Below are positions 15,530 through 23,477 of a DNA stretch of 64,000 nucleotides, piece by piece. The number at the start of each line of letters is the position of its first letter. Position 1 is the first letter of the stretch. Position numbers and translations under genes: made by a program. This DNA comes from Leeuwenhoekiella blandensis MED217 (GTDB lineage: Bacteria; Bacteroidota; Bacteroidia; Flavobacteriales; Flavobacteriaceae). The stretch covers positions 3,569,823 to 3,633,822 of the forward strand of contig NZ_CH672395.1 in the NCBI RefSeq assembly GCF_000152985.1. Reading direction: 5' to 3'. The notes below the pieces were generated by a model. That model was not told the origin of the DNA and did not search any database. It saw only the letters and a list, made by a program, of their open reading frames with translations.

Positions 15530-16453
15530 ATGAAAGTTAACAGTATTACCCTTACGTATTTATCAAAAGTATCTTTTGCCAGCCTGAATGGTGGCGATAA
15601 AGAAGTAGATAATATTAACCCTATAAAAAAAGTAACCTTACAAAATGGAGAAGAACTTCCTTATGTCTCATCACAGGCAATTCGTCGGGCGCTGCGCGAC
15701 AAGCTGGAAGAGTTGGGTAGTGAAATTTCACCGGTGGGAACGTCTAGTACAGATAAAGGGGCGCCTAAAACCGAAATGAATCCAATTAAATATATTGACG
15801 ATGATTTATTTGGATATATGGATGCATCCAAAGGGAAGGATGGTGCAGCAGGTACATCTACTGTTAGGACATCTCCCATACGTGTAGAATCTTTATTGGC
15901 ATTAGCCACTTATAAGGGAGATTTAGACTATGCCACCAATTTTATGGGTAAGAAGATAGAGCTTAATGCCAATATTTTTGAGACCGAAATCCATTCTGGA
16001 GTTTATCGAGGAACCATCCTTATTGAACTGGATCGAATAGGTAAAGAAACTAAATTAAAAGATGAGAAAACCCGTGAACTGGAAACAGTAGATTTAGTCG
16101 ATAACAAAGAAAAAGCAGCTAGGGTTATTAGTTTTCTAAATGCACTACAAATGCTATGGAGTCAGGGTAGACAAACCCGTTTTTTAGCTGATATATCTCC
16201 TAAGTTTATAGCAGCAGGCTTAATGAAATCAAAAAATCCAATTTTCTTAGAAGCTGTTGAGCTTACCGAGGAAGGAAACGTAAACATTGATAAGTTGAAA
16301 ACTGTTTTATCTGACTACGGGAAGTTTATGGAAGATCACGTGTTCGCCGTTCAAGAAGCTGTTTTTAAAAAAGAAGAGGGAATGTCTAGTTTAAAAGAGG
16401 GGTTCGACAAGCTTGAAAATTGGGTAAATACTTACTATGAAGTTAATTCATAA
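15530..16453 (+). CDS. cas7: Cas7, Cascade backbone subunit (Cst2/DevR family)
   Basis: ATG at 15530 gives 307 residues (MKVNSITLTYLSKVSFASLNGGDK). The frame extends upstream to 15497 inside cas8, but the internal ATG fits the family. It is a RAMP protein with the Cas7/Cst2/DevR hallmarks: an N-terminal ferredoxin strand, PYVSSQAIRRALRDKL at about residues 44-60, and a glycine-rich thumb-like segment. Several copies coat the crRNA spacer in the type I-B complex. It lies between cas8 and cas5, 1 bp and 3 bp from each, so the three are translationally coupled. Confidence 0.92.
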   Translation: MKVNSITLTYLSKVSFASLNGGDKEVDNINPIKKVTLQNGEELPYVSSQAIRRALRDKLEELGSEISPVGTSSTDKGAPKTEMNPIKYIDDDLFGYMDASKGKDGAAGTSTVRTSPIRVESLLALATYKGDLDYATNFMGKKIELNANIFETEIHSGVYRGTILIELDRIGKETKLKDEKTRELETVDLVDNKEKAARVISFLNALQMLWSQGRQTRFLADISPKFIAAGLMKSKNPIFLEAVELTEEGNVNIDKLKTVLSDYGKFMEDHVFAVQEAVFKKEEGMSSLKEGFDKLENWVNTYYEVNS

Positions 16454-16456
16454 AAG

Positions 16457-17188
16457 ATGAAAAATTTTATCATCGAAATACAATGTCAAACAGCCTCCTT
16501 TAGAAATCCTGATTTTCAAAACTTTCATAAGTCTTTAGAATTACCTCCTCCTACGACAGTAATTGGGATAGCTGGAGCAGCTTTAGGATACAGTCCATTA
16601 AGAGCGCAAGAGTTTTTTGATGAGTCAAAATTTGAAATTGGAATCTATGGTACTTATTTGGGAAAATGTAAAGACACATGGAAATATAACAAAGGTATTC
16701 GTGATATGCGATTATATGACCCTGGATTGGATGGAAGCATTATTCAAAGAGAATTTTTAATCTTTCCGACCTTCATTATTGCTTTTTCATCTGAAAATAT
16801 AAAAGCCGTTGAAAAACTTTATAAAGCTTTCACATCTCCAGTTTATGCGTTAACAATGGGCAATAGTGATTCTTTGGCTTCTATTAAAAATATTGAAATC
16901 AACCTAGAAATCTCTGAAGCAGATAAAATTGAAAATTGCTTCGTTCAAGGAGATGTAGTTAATGAAGTGATGAGCCTTGCAAATAGTGGAAACTTTGAAT
17001 TCTCCATTTATACAAATGACACATTAACTTATGATTTACCTATTCGGTTTGAGTATGAAAACGACTATGGAAGACGAACTGTTTCCAAAATCGACACCTA
17101 TTCTCTAATTGGTGATCTAATGAAAATCAATTATAATATAAAAGGTCTGCAATATAAAAACCACTTTATTCCCTTGTTCTCAATATGA
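16457..17188 (+). CDS. cas5: Cas5, crRNA 5'-handle-binding Cascade subunit
   Basis: This 243-residue RAMP protein has the Cas5 N-terminal signature: a ferredoxin strand followed by ASFRNPDFQNFHKSLELPPPTTVIGIAGAALG. The PPPTTVxGIxGAALG stretch is the typical Cas5 fingerprint. It caps the crRNA 5' handle in Cascade and contacts Cas8. It begins 3 bp after cas7 and overlaps the cas3 start by 4 bp (17185-17188). Length and sequence resemble the Cas5t/Cas5b group. No frameshift or other damage is visible. Confidence 0.92.
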   Translation: MKNFIIEIQCQTASFRNPDFQNFHKSLELPPPTTVIGIAGAALGYSPLRAQEFFDESKFEIGIYGTYLGKCKDTWKYNKGIRDMRLYDPGLDGSIIQREFLIFPTFIIAFSSENIKAVEKLYKAFTSPVYALTMGNSDSLASIKNIEINLEISEADKIENCFVQGDVVNEVMSLANSGNFEFSIYTNDTLTYDLPIRFEYENDYGRRTVSKIDTYSLIGDLMKINYNIKGLQYKNHFIPLFSI

Positions 17189-18424
17189 ACGGACTCGAAG
17201 AAATATGGGCAAAATCTGAACCTGTTGAGACATTAACGCAGCATACTAAAAAGGTTCTTGAAATTTGGTTTGAATTGAAAGAGCGATATTCCGATGAGAT
17301 AGAGAACGAGCAATTTTGGAATACATCTTTCAACGCCGTCGCTTATCACGATTTTGGTAAAATCTGCAATCTTTTTCAAGAAACTATAAAGAAGGAAAAA
17401 ATTGTAGAATTTGATTCACGTGTTCGGCATGAATTTTTTTCAGGTATGTTTTTATATTTAGATAATATCAAATTCTATGAACAACATCCTGAAAGTTTAA
17501 TTGCCGTTTTTTCTCATCACAAAGCATTTAATGATGAAGGTTTTGTTCAACAGATTTCAGAAAATAGAAATAAAGAGACAAAACTTGATGAGAATGTCAT
17601 AAATAATTTCATTCATTTTGCAAATCAAATTGCAGAAAACTATAATTTTTCTAAAATAGAAATTGACACTTCTAGTAAAAATCTAATTAATTTAGAATAT
17701 GGAAAATTGGTTTTATTCTTTAGGAAAAAGATATATGAAGAATTGAGTAAATTAAATTTCTTAACTCCAAAAAGCAGAAAGAATTATATTTATCACAAAG
17801 CAATTCTTAATATTTCCGATTGGACAGCTTCTGGCCATCTTTCCCTAGAAAAAGGAATCGCTTACGACACAGATTTTTTAGCTCAAAAGATCATTACAAA
17901 AATTAGAAAAGACGGCAAAAATGAAATAGCCAATAAGTTTCAGTTCAAAACTTTTCAACAGGAAAGTTTAACAGAAAAAAATGTAATTGCTATTGCACCT
18001 ACCGGAAGCGGCAAAACAGAAGCAGCGTTGATCTGGGCTTCTTCAAAAAAGGATTGGGAGCGTATAATATATTTATTACCCACACGCGTAACCTCCAATG
18101 CAATTTACAGCAGATTAACCGATTATTTTGGAGAGGAATACACTCAACTAATCCATTCTTCGGCACGCCAATACATCAAAGAACAATTTGATAATTCTTA
18201 TGACCAAAAGAAATATTTTAGAGATAAGTCTTTCTTTAAGAATATAAATATCTGCACAATTGATCAATTGTTGACTCTCGGTTTTAATTTGGGTTTTTGG
18301 GAAGTAAAAACCTTTCACCTTCTCAATGCCCGAATAATCATTGATGAAATACACTTATATAGCCCGTATACATTAGGTTTAATTATCTCGACAATAATCT
18401 ATTTGAAAGAGAATTTTAATACGC
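17185..18424 (+). pseudogene. cas3: cas3, 5' part (HD nuclease and first helicase domain), interrupted by an IS element
   Basis: The first 413 codons plus one base of cas3, up to the insertion point at 18424/18425. An HD nuclease domain occupies about residues 1-230, with His20, the VAYHDFGK motif (His55, Asp56) and SHHK at 110-113. The first helicase domain has Walker A APTGSGKT at 271-278 and a DEAD-box-like IIDEIH at 385-390. Reading on, the frame enters the IS and stops at 18441. Cas3 is the nuclease-helicase that degrades DNA after Cascade binding, so interruption should abolish interference while leaving crRNA production and target binding. A product ending shortly after residue 413 might be made but would lack the second helicase domain. 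Confidence 0.93.
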
Positions 18425-18492
18425 TGGAATTACTACATTAGACTGGACATAGAGTTGAATGAATATTATTGCAAGTTGTTAACTTAGCAATC

Positions 18493-18807
18493 ATGAGACG
18501 TAAAGCCAAACATTACACTTTAGAGTTTAAGCAAAAAGCAGTAGAATTAAGTTACGCCAAAGGCAGTGTAGCACAGGTTTGTGAGGACCTGGATATCTTA
18601 CCTGCTGTTCTTTACCGGTGGCGTAAAGAGCAAAAGAATTATGGTAAAAATAGTTTTCCCGGCCGTGGTAACCCTAAAATGACCGATCAACAAAAAGAGA
18701 TAGCCCGTTTAAAGAAACAGCTCAAAGAAGCCGAATTAGAACGTGATATCTTAAAAAAGGCGATTGGCATCTTCTCCGCGAGCGACAAGAAAAATACAGG
18801 TTCATAA
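18493..18807 (+). CDS. IS3-family transposase OrfA (HTH domain)
   Basis: ATG at 18493 gives 104 residues (MRRKAKHYTLEFKQKAVELSYA). An HTH_Tnp_1 fold at about residues 8-45 recognises the IS ends (GSVAQVCEDLDILPAVLYRWRKE), and a leucine-zipper-like helix follows (QQKEIARLKKQLKEAELERDILKKA). The reading frame meets A6G at 18753-18759, the usual IS3 -1 frameshift site. Slippage there would join OrfA to OrfB to make the OrfAB transposase; OrfA alone commonly acts as a regulator. The frame continues to a stop at 18805-18807. Confidence 0.93.
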   Translation: MRRKAKHYTLEFKQKAVELSYAKGSVAQVCEDLDILPAVLYRWRKEQKNYGKNSFPGRGNPKMTDQQKEIARLKKQLKEAELERDILKKAIGIFSASDKKNTGS

Positions 18808-18818
18808 AACAGCATCGT

Positions 18819-19673
18819 ATGAAATTTCCTGTTGAGAAGATGTGCACTATGTTAGCCGTGAGTAAAAGCGGTTATTACCACTGGTTGAAATCTGGTCCTA
18901 GCACCCTTTGGAAAGAAAATCAGAAGCTCTCTTCATTAATCAAAGATATATTTGAAGATAGTCACCAAAGCTATGGAGCTCCTAGAATAAAGGCTGAATT
19001 GAAAGCTTTGGGCTTTAAGGTATCAAAGCCTCGGGTAGCCCGTATAATGAAGGCAAACTATTTATACGCTAAGAGGAAGCGTAAGTTTAAAGCCACCACC
19101 GATAGTAACCATAAATATCCCATAGCACCAAACTTGTTGAACCAATGCTTTAATGTAGCCAGGGCTAATCAAGTATGGGTAAGCGATATTACCTATGTTC
19201 AGACCAATCAGGGTTGGAGTTACCTAACAGTGATCATTGATCTATTCAATAGAAAAGTTATAGGATGGGCTTTAAGTGATACCCTAAATACTGAGGATAC
19301 TGTTATAAAAGCTTGGCAGATGGCTATTAAAAATACCACACTAACACAACCTTTGATATTCCATTCAGACCAAGGTATCCAATATGCCAGCCAAAGATTT
19401 ACTAATCTACTTAAAAGCTATAATGACCTGGTAAAACAATCGATGAGTAGAAAAGGTAATTGCTGGGACAATGCCGTAGCTGAATCCTTTTTTAAATCTC
19501 TGAAAGTAGAATGGGTATATTGGCATAAATACAAGCTTAAATCACAGGCAGAGTTATCTATCTTTCAGTGGATAGAAACCTGGTACAATACCAGAAGAAG
19601 ACATTCCTACTTAGGAAACAGAACTATTAAAGAATTTGAAATAGATATGTATAATCAAAAACTAGCAGCATAG
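18819..19673 (+). CDS. IS3-family transposase OrfB (DDE integrase core)
   Basis: 284 residues from the listed ATG, but the functional product is probably the OrfAB fusion made by -1 slippage: the frame upstream of the ATG reads KYRFIKQHR, which continues the OrfA chain. An HTH_21 segment (SYGAPRIKAELKALGFKVSKPRVARIMK) precedes the rve catalytic core. The core has the DDE triad in WVSDITYV, FHSDQGIQYAS and NAVAESFFKSLK. The C-terminus YNTRRRHSYLGNRT is typical of the family. It catalyses transposition by a circular intermediate in known relatives. No stop or deletion is visible. Confidence 0.95.
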   Translation: MKFPVEKMCTMLAVSKSGYYHWLKSGPSTLWKENQKLSSLIKDIFEDSHQSYGAPRIKAELKALGFKVSKPRVARIMKANYLYAKRKRKFKATTDSNHKYPIAPNLLNQCFNVARANQVWVSDITYVQTNQGWSYLTVIIDLFNRKVIGWALSDTLNTEDTVIKAWQMAIKNTTLTQPLIFHSDQGIQYASQRFTNLLKSYNDLVKQSMSRKGNCWDNAVAESFFKSLKVEWVYWHKYKLKSQAELSIFQWIETWYNTRRRHSYLGNRTIKEFEIDMYNQKLAA

Positions 19674-19714
19674 TCACTCAACTTAAAGTCCAGTTTTTTG
19701 TTGCAAGTCCACGC

Positions 19715-20709
19715 GCTTTTATATTATGACAGCGACGATGCCATTGAAATTGCAGCTTTTATTGGAAAAATCTTTAGGAAATGTTTCACTCATACAAGAC
19801 ACGGAACTTTTAAATGAAGCTAGAAACAGATTTGAAAGTCGAGATAATTTAATTGAAAAATCTCTTGAAGAAATTACGTTTAAAATAGAAGAAGGAAAAA
19901 AAGTTTTGATTGTCGTCAATACAGTTGATAGAGCAATAGAACTTTACGAAAAGTTAAAAGATCTTGCAGAAGATTCAGGTGTTGATGCAATCTGCTATCA
20001 TTCGCGTTTTATTAAAAAAGATCGGTTTCTAAAAGAGAAAGAAATTTTTGCCTTAGACAATAAGAATGAAGGAGGTGTTTTGATTGCAACACAAGTCGTA
20101 GAAGTTTCTTTAGATATTGATTTTGATATTCTCTATACGGAAAATGCGCCAATTGATGCGATTATTCAAAGAGCCGGAAGGGTTAACCGTAAGCGTCAAA
20201 AAGAAAATTCTAAGGTTATTCTTTTTCAACACTACGAAATAAGTGAGAAAATTTATGATGTAAAAGGAGTCTTAGAAAATACGTTCAGGCATTTCAAGGA
20301 ATTAAATGGGCGAAGACTGACTGAAAAAAAATTAAATGAATTGGTAGATGTGGTTTATAAAGACTTGGATATTGAATCTAATGATAAATATTTAGAAGGC
20401 CTCAACAAACATTCAGATATTCAATATAAATACAACTTCATCAAAGATTTAACCACAGATGAAAAGGTGTTCACACGAGAAGGTCTAGATACGATTTCAG
20501 TCATACCAGATCGATTTTACCCTGAACTTTACAATAGCAAAGACCGAGATAAGCTTAGTAATCACGAATTATCAATTAGTAAAAAAAGAGCTAACTCTGT
20601 AAAAATTATTTCTGGTCCATTAGGCTTTAAGTTTATCGATGCAAATTATGATGATAAAAAAGGATTAAATTTTAAAGAAAAAAACGAAAATAAAAGCCTG
20701 CTCTATTAA
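19715..20709 (+). pseudogene. cas3: cas3, 3' part (second helicase domain)
   Basis: This continues cas3 after the IS. Joined to the 5' part it gives codon 414 (CGC, Arg) and then FYIMTATMP, so motif III is restored, and the total is 744 residues, a normal Cas3 length. The second RecA-like domain shows IATQVVEVSLDIDFD (motif V) and QRAGRVNRKRQ (motif VI). An internal ATG at 19726 could start a separate fragment, but it would lack the nuclease and Walker A. The remaining C-terminal part is lysine-rich. It ends 30 bp before cas6. Confidence 0.93.
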
Positions 20710-20739
20710 GATCAGCCCATCCACTAAAACTAGGAGAAA

Positions 20740-21423
20740 ATGACCGAAACCACCACCCAAAAGTTGCAGATCTGCCGTATCAAATTCCCCGAAATCCAAT
20801 TACAAACCCGTGATGCTCATAAACTACGCGGGTATTTTGGCAATTTATTTAAGCAACACTCCCCTATCCTTCACAACCATTACGAAGATGGCAAGTTTCG
20901 ATACAAATACCCAAGTATTCAGTACAAAATAATCAATAAAGTCCCCACCTTAATCGGCATCAAGGATGGCGCTGCTTTATTACCCCAACTCTTTCTTAAA
21001 ATTAAAGAATTGGATATTTCAGGGCAATCCTATCCCATCAGCAGTAAAAATATTGAGTTGCGTAATGAAAGGACGGGCTACAGTGATCAGTTGCACCAAT
21101 ATAAATTTGGAACACTTTGGATGGCTTTAAACCAAAAGAACTATCCTAAATATCAAAATCTAAAGACAGAAGCCGAAAAAGAAGCGATGCTCAACGCAAT
21201 CTTAGTAGGCCATATACTCAGCTTTTTTCGAAATACTGGGATTGAACTAAGTGCCAATGAACGCCTGATGGCTAAAGTTCAAGTTCAGGAAAAAAGTACC
21301 ATGTTTAAAGAAAACCGTATGATTGCCTTTTCCGGCAGTTTTGTGGTCAACGCACTCTTGCCTGCTGAAATTGGTCTTGGCAAGTCTGTAAGCCGTGGCT
21401 TTGGCACCCTAATACCCACCTAA
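20740..21423 (+). CDS. cas6: Cas6, pre-crRNA processing endoribonuclease
   Basis: 227 residues. The C-terminal glycine-rich loop GLGKSVSRGFGTLIPT is the Cas6 fingerprint, and the chain otherwise reads as tandem ferredoxin-like folds. Cas6 cuts the repeat to leave an 8-nt 5' handle, which for this array would be ATTGAAAC. The catalytic histidine cannot be placed with confidence. The gene lies after the interrupted cas3; if it relies on the same operon promoter, the IS could reduce its expression. It overlaps the cas1 start by 1 bp (TAATG). Confidence 0.92.
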   Translation: MTETTTQKLQICRIKFPEIQLQTRDAHKLRGYFGNLFKQHSPILHNHYEDGKFRYKYPSIQYKIINKVPTLIGIKDGAALLPQLFLKIKELDISGQSYPISSKNIELRNERTGYSDQLHQYKFGTLWMALNQKNYPKYQNLKTEAEKEAMLNAILVGHILSFFRNTGIELSANERLMAKVQVQEKSTMFKENRMIAFSGSFVVNALLPAEIGLGKSVSRGFGTLIPT

Positions 21424-22421
21424 TGCAAATTTTCATCAATACATATGGTACCTACCTCCACGTTAAAGACGATATGTTTGAGATCAAAGTGCGTGAGGAT
21501 AAAAAGCAACCTTTTAATGTAAATCATATTGCTGCTCACAAAGTAACCTCCTTTATTGTTTCAAAAGGTGCCGCACTCACTACAGACGCTATTGCCCTTG
21601 CCTTAAAGCATAATATTGATATTGTTTTGGTAGAAAACAATGGGCACCCTATGGGACGCTTTTGGCACAGTAAGTTGGGCAGTACCACAAAAATCAGAAA
21701 ACAGCAACTGGTTGCTTCGTTAAACCAGACCGGTGTTTACTGGATTAAGGAGTGGCTATCCCAAAAACTGGAAAATCAGGCCGATTATTTAAACGACCTT
21801 AAAAAGCACCGTAAAAACCTTCACGTCTATCTGGATGAGAAATCAGCGGCGATACTCGGTTTTAGGAAAAAAATCAAGGAAGCCGACGGAGCTGATATCA
21901 ATCAGTTGGCTGAAAGTTTCAGGGGTTGGGAAGGTTCGGCAGGAAGACATTATTTTGAAGCCCTTGCCACCTGTATTCCCGATGCTTATTCCTTTAAAGG
22001 CCGAAGTTTCCGCCCAGCTCAGGACGAATTTAATGCATTGCTCAATTATGCTTACGGTATTTTATACAGCCGGGTGGAGCGGGCTTTAATGCTGGCCGGA
22101 CTGGATCCGTTTGTTGGTTTTATGCATCGGGACGATTATAATTCCAAAAGCTTGGTTTATGATTTTATTGAACCCTACCGTATTTATGCAGAGCGGTTCG
22201 TGTTTAAATCCTTTTCTTCCAAAAAGATGAACAAATCCTATTTTGAGGTATTTGAAGGAGGTGTAAGCCTCAATCCGGATGGAAAAGCATTTTTCGTTCC
22301 GGAATATCTTGAATATCTGGATAGCGATAAAATTAAATATAAAGGCCGGTTACAGACCCGTCTGAATGCCACGCAGCTGGAAGCGCATCGATTTGCTAAT
22401 ACTTTAATAGAAAAATTATGA
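21423..22421 (+). CDS. cas1: Cas1, spacer-integration endonuclease
   Basis: 332 residues, the usual type I-B Cas1 size. The N-terminal beta domain ends near residue 80, and the helical catalytic domain carries the metal ligands: a Glu in FRGWEGSAGRHYFEAL, a His in PFVGFMHRDDYNSKSLVYD and an Asp in VYDFIEPYR. With Cas2 it integrates new spacers at the leader end. Start and stop overlap cas6 and cas2 by 1 and 4 bp, implying coupled translation. It appears intact, so adaptation could continue despite the cas3 insertion. Confidence 0.97.
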   Translation: MQIFINTYGTYLHVKDDMFEIKVREDKKQPFNVNHIAAHKVTSFIVSKGAALTTDAIALALKHNIDIVLVENNGHPMGRFWHSKLGSTTKIRKQQLVASLNQTGVYWIKEWLSQKLENQADYLNDLKKHRKNLHVYLDEKSAAILGFRKKIKEADGADINQLAESFRGWEGSAGRHYFEALATCIPDAYSFKGRSFRPAQDEFNALLNYAYGILYSRVERALMLAGLDPFVGFMHRDDYNSKSLVYDFIEPYRIYAERFVFKSFSSKKMNKSYFEVFEGGVSLNPDGKAFFVPEYLEYLDSDKIKYKGRLQTRLNATQLEAHRFANTLIEKL

Positions 22422-22708
22422 TCACTTGGGTACTTTATGATATTAAGAATAACGCTGCACGCAGTCAGGTCTCCAAAGCCTGTAAACATGCCGGCCTATA
22501 TAGAGTACAATATTCTTGTTTTTTAGGAACTTTAAATGCCAATGAAAAAGACAGTCTCGAGTTACAAATTGAAAAAGTAATCAACGAAGAGACCGATAAG
22601 GTTTACTTGTTTCGGATGAACAAAGAACAACTAAAGGATTGCAGTATGCTGGGGCAGGCTTTTGATGAAAAGCTTGTAACAGATGAAGTAAAAGCTTTGT
22701 TTTTTTAA
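22418..22708 (+). CDS. cas2: Cas2, structural subunit of the Cas1-Cas2 integrase
   Basis: 96 residues with the Cas2 ferredoxin fold opening: MITWVLYDIKNNAARSQVSKACK, where the aspartate follows the first strand, then GLYRVQYSCFLG. It bridges two Cas1 dimers and sets the spacer length, consistent with the 35-38 nt spacers seen. The gene overlaps cas1 by 4 bp and cas4 by 1 bp. Confidence 0.96.
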   Translation: MITWVLYDIKNNAARSQVSKACKHAGLYRVQYSCFLGTLNANEKDSLELQIEKVINEETDKVYLFRMNKEQLKDCSMLGQAFDEKLVTDEVKALFF

Positions 22709-23283
22709 TGACCAGTTTTTATCCATCTCAGGTTATAGAATATTTGTATTGTCCGCGATACACCTACTTTGAATATGTACTGCGTATTCCTCAAAATGAA
22801 GAGAAATACCACAAAGTGCAACGCGGTCGTGAAGTGCATGATGAGAAGTTAGAGCAAAACAAGAACTATTTACGTAAAAAAATAGGGGTACAGCAAAAAT
22901 GGATTGACCATTATATGGGGAGTCCTCAACTTAGAGGTAAGGTTGATGAAGTCTTGTCGTTAGAAGATGGTAGTTACGCCCCTCTGGATTATAAGTTTGC
23001 GGTTTGGAAAGACAGGGTATTTGAGACCTATAAACAACAGCTTTACTGTTATGCCTTATTGATTGAAGAAACTTTTGGAGCCAATGTCAATAAAGGCTTT
23101 TTGGTTTACACACGTAGCAAACATAAATTGGTAGAAATACCTATTAACCAAACTTCAAAAAATGAAGTGATGGAAAGCACGGAGAAAATGCTTGAAATCA
23201 TTGAAAGGAATAAATTCCCTAAAGCGACGACATATAAAAAAAGATGTTTAAATTGTACCTACAGAAATATCTGCATAAAGTAG
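22708..23283 (+). CDS. cas4: Cas4, PAM-selecting exonuclease of adaptation
   Basis: 191 residues. An N-terminal YLYCPRYTYF supplies one Fe-S cysteine, and the C-terminal cluster CLNCTYRNIC supplies three, giving the usual four-cysteine site. RecB nuclease motifs GKVDEVLSLEDGSYAPLDYK and the QLYCYALL helix lie between. Cas4 trims prespacers and sets PAM orientation. Its place last, after cas1-cas2, differs from the common cas4-cas1-cas2 order. It ends 194 bp before the first CRISPR repeat. Confidence 0.95.
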   Translation: MTSFYPSQVIEYLYCPRYTYFEYVLRIPQNEEKYHKVQRGREVHDEKLEQNKNYLRKKIGVQQKWIDHYMGSPQLRGKVDEVLSLEDGSYAPLDYKFAVWKDRVFETYKQQLYCYALLIEETFGANVNKGFLVYTRSKHKLVEIPINQTSKNEVMESTEKMLEIIERNKFPKATTYKKRCLNCTYRNICIK

Positions 23284-23477
23284 GTTTTCCGGGTAACAAT
23301 TTATTTTAACAACGACTAAAATAAGCATCTATGTCAGGCTATTGTGGACTTCAGCAATACGGAACTGTATTGAAAATGACTATAAAAGCGTTCTTTGACA
23401 TATTGAAAATTAAGAAAGTAAAAGTTGAAGAATTAAGCTTAAGCATTATAGACAGTAAACATCTGGAGGTTATCGGC
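23284..23477 (+). promoter_or_regulatory. CRISPR leader
   Basis: 194 bp of AT-rich non-coding DNA between cas4 and the first perfect repeat. The A/T-rich run near 23400-23460 (TTGACATATTGAAAATTAAG) is typical of leaders that hold the array promoter and integration signals. The other end of the array decays, which confirms that this is the leader end. Confidence 0.75.

Larger units (their letters stand above)
18425..19711 (+). mobile_element. IS3-family insertion sequence in cas3
   Basis: 1287 bp with imperfect terminal inverted repeats of roughly 38 bp. The left end starts TGGAATTACTACATTAGACT; the reverse complement of the right end starts TGGACTTGCAACAAAAAACT; both continue into GGAC.. GTTGA.. 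TGA. It begins TG and ends CA. CGC is duplicated at 18422-18424 and 19712-19714. It carries orfA and orfB with a slippery A6G at 18753-18759. Removing the element and one CGC restores the cas3 frame, so these ends are exact. Both transposase frames look intact, so the copy is probably recent and possibly active. Confidence 0.95.

Noticed and set aside
17185-20709. Two separate cas3-type genes (Cas3'' and Cas3')
   Set aside because: The split is inside the helicase, not between nuclease and helicase, and removal of the IS with its CGC duplication rejoins the frame exactly.
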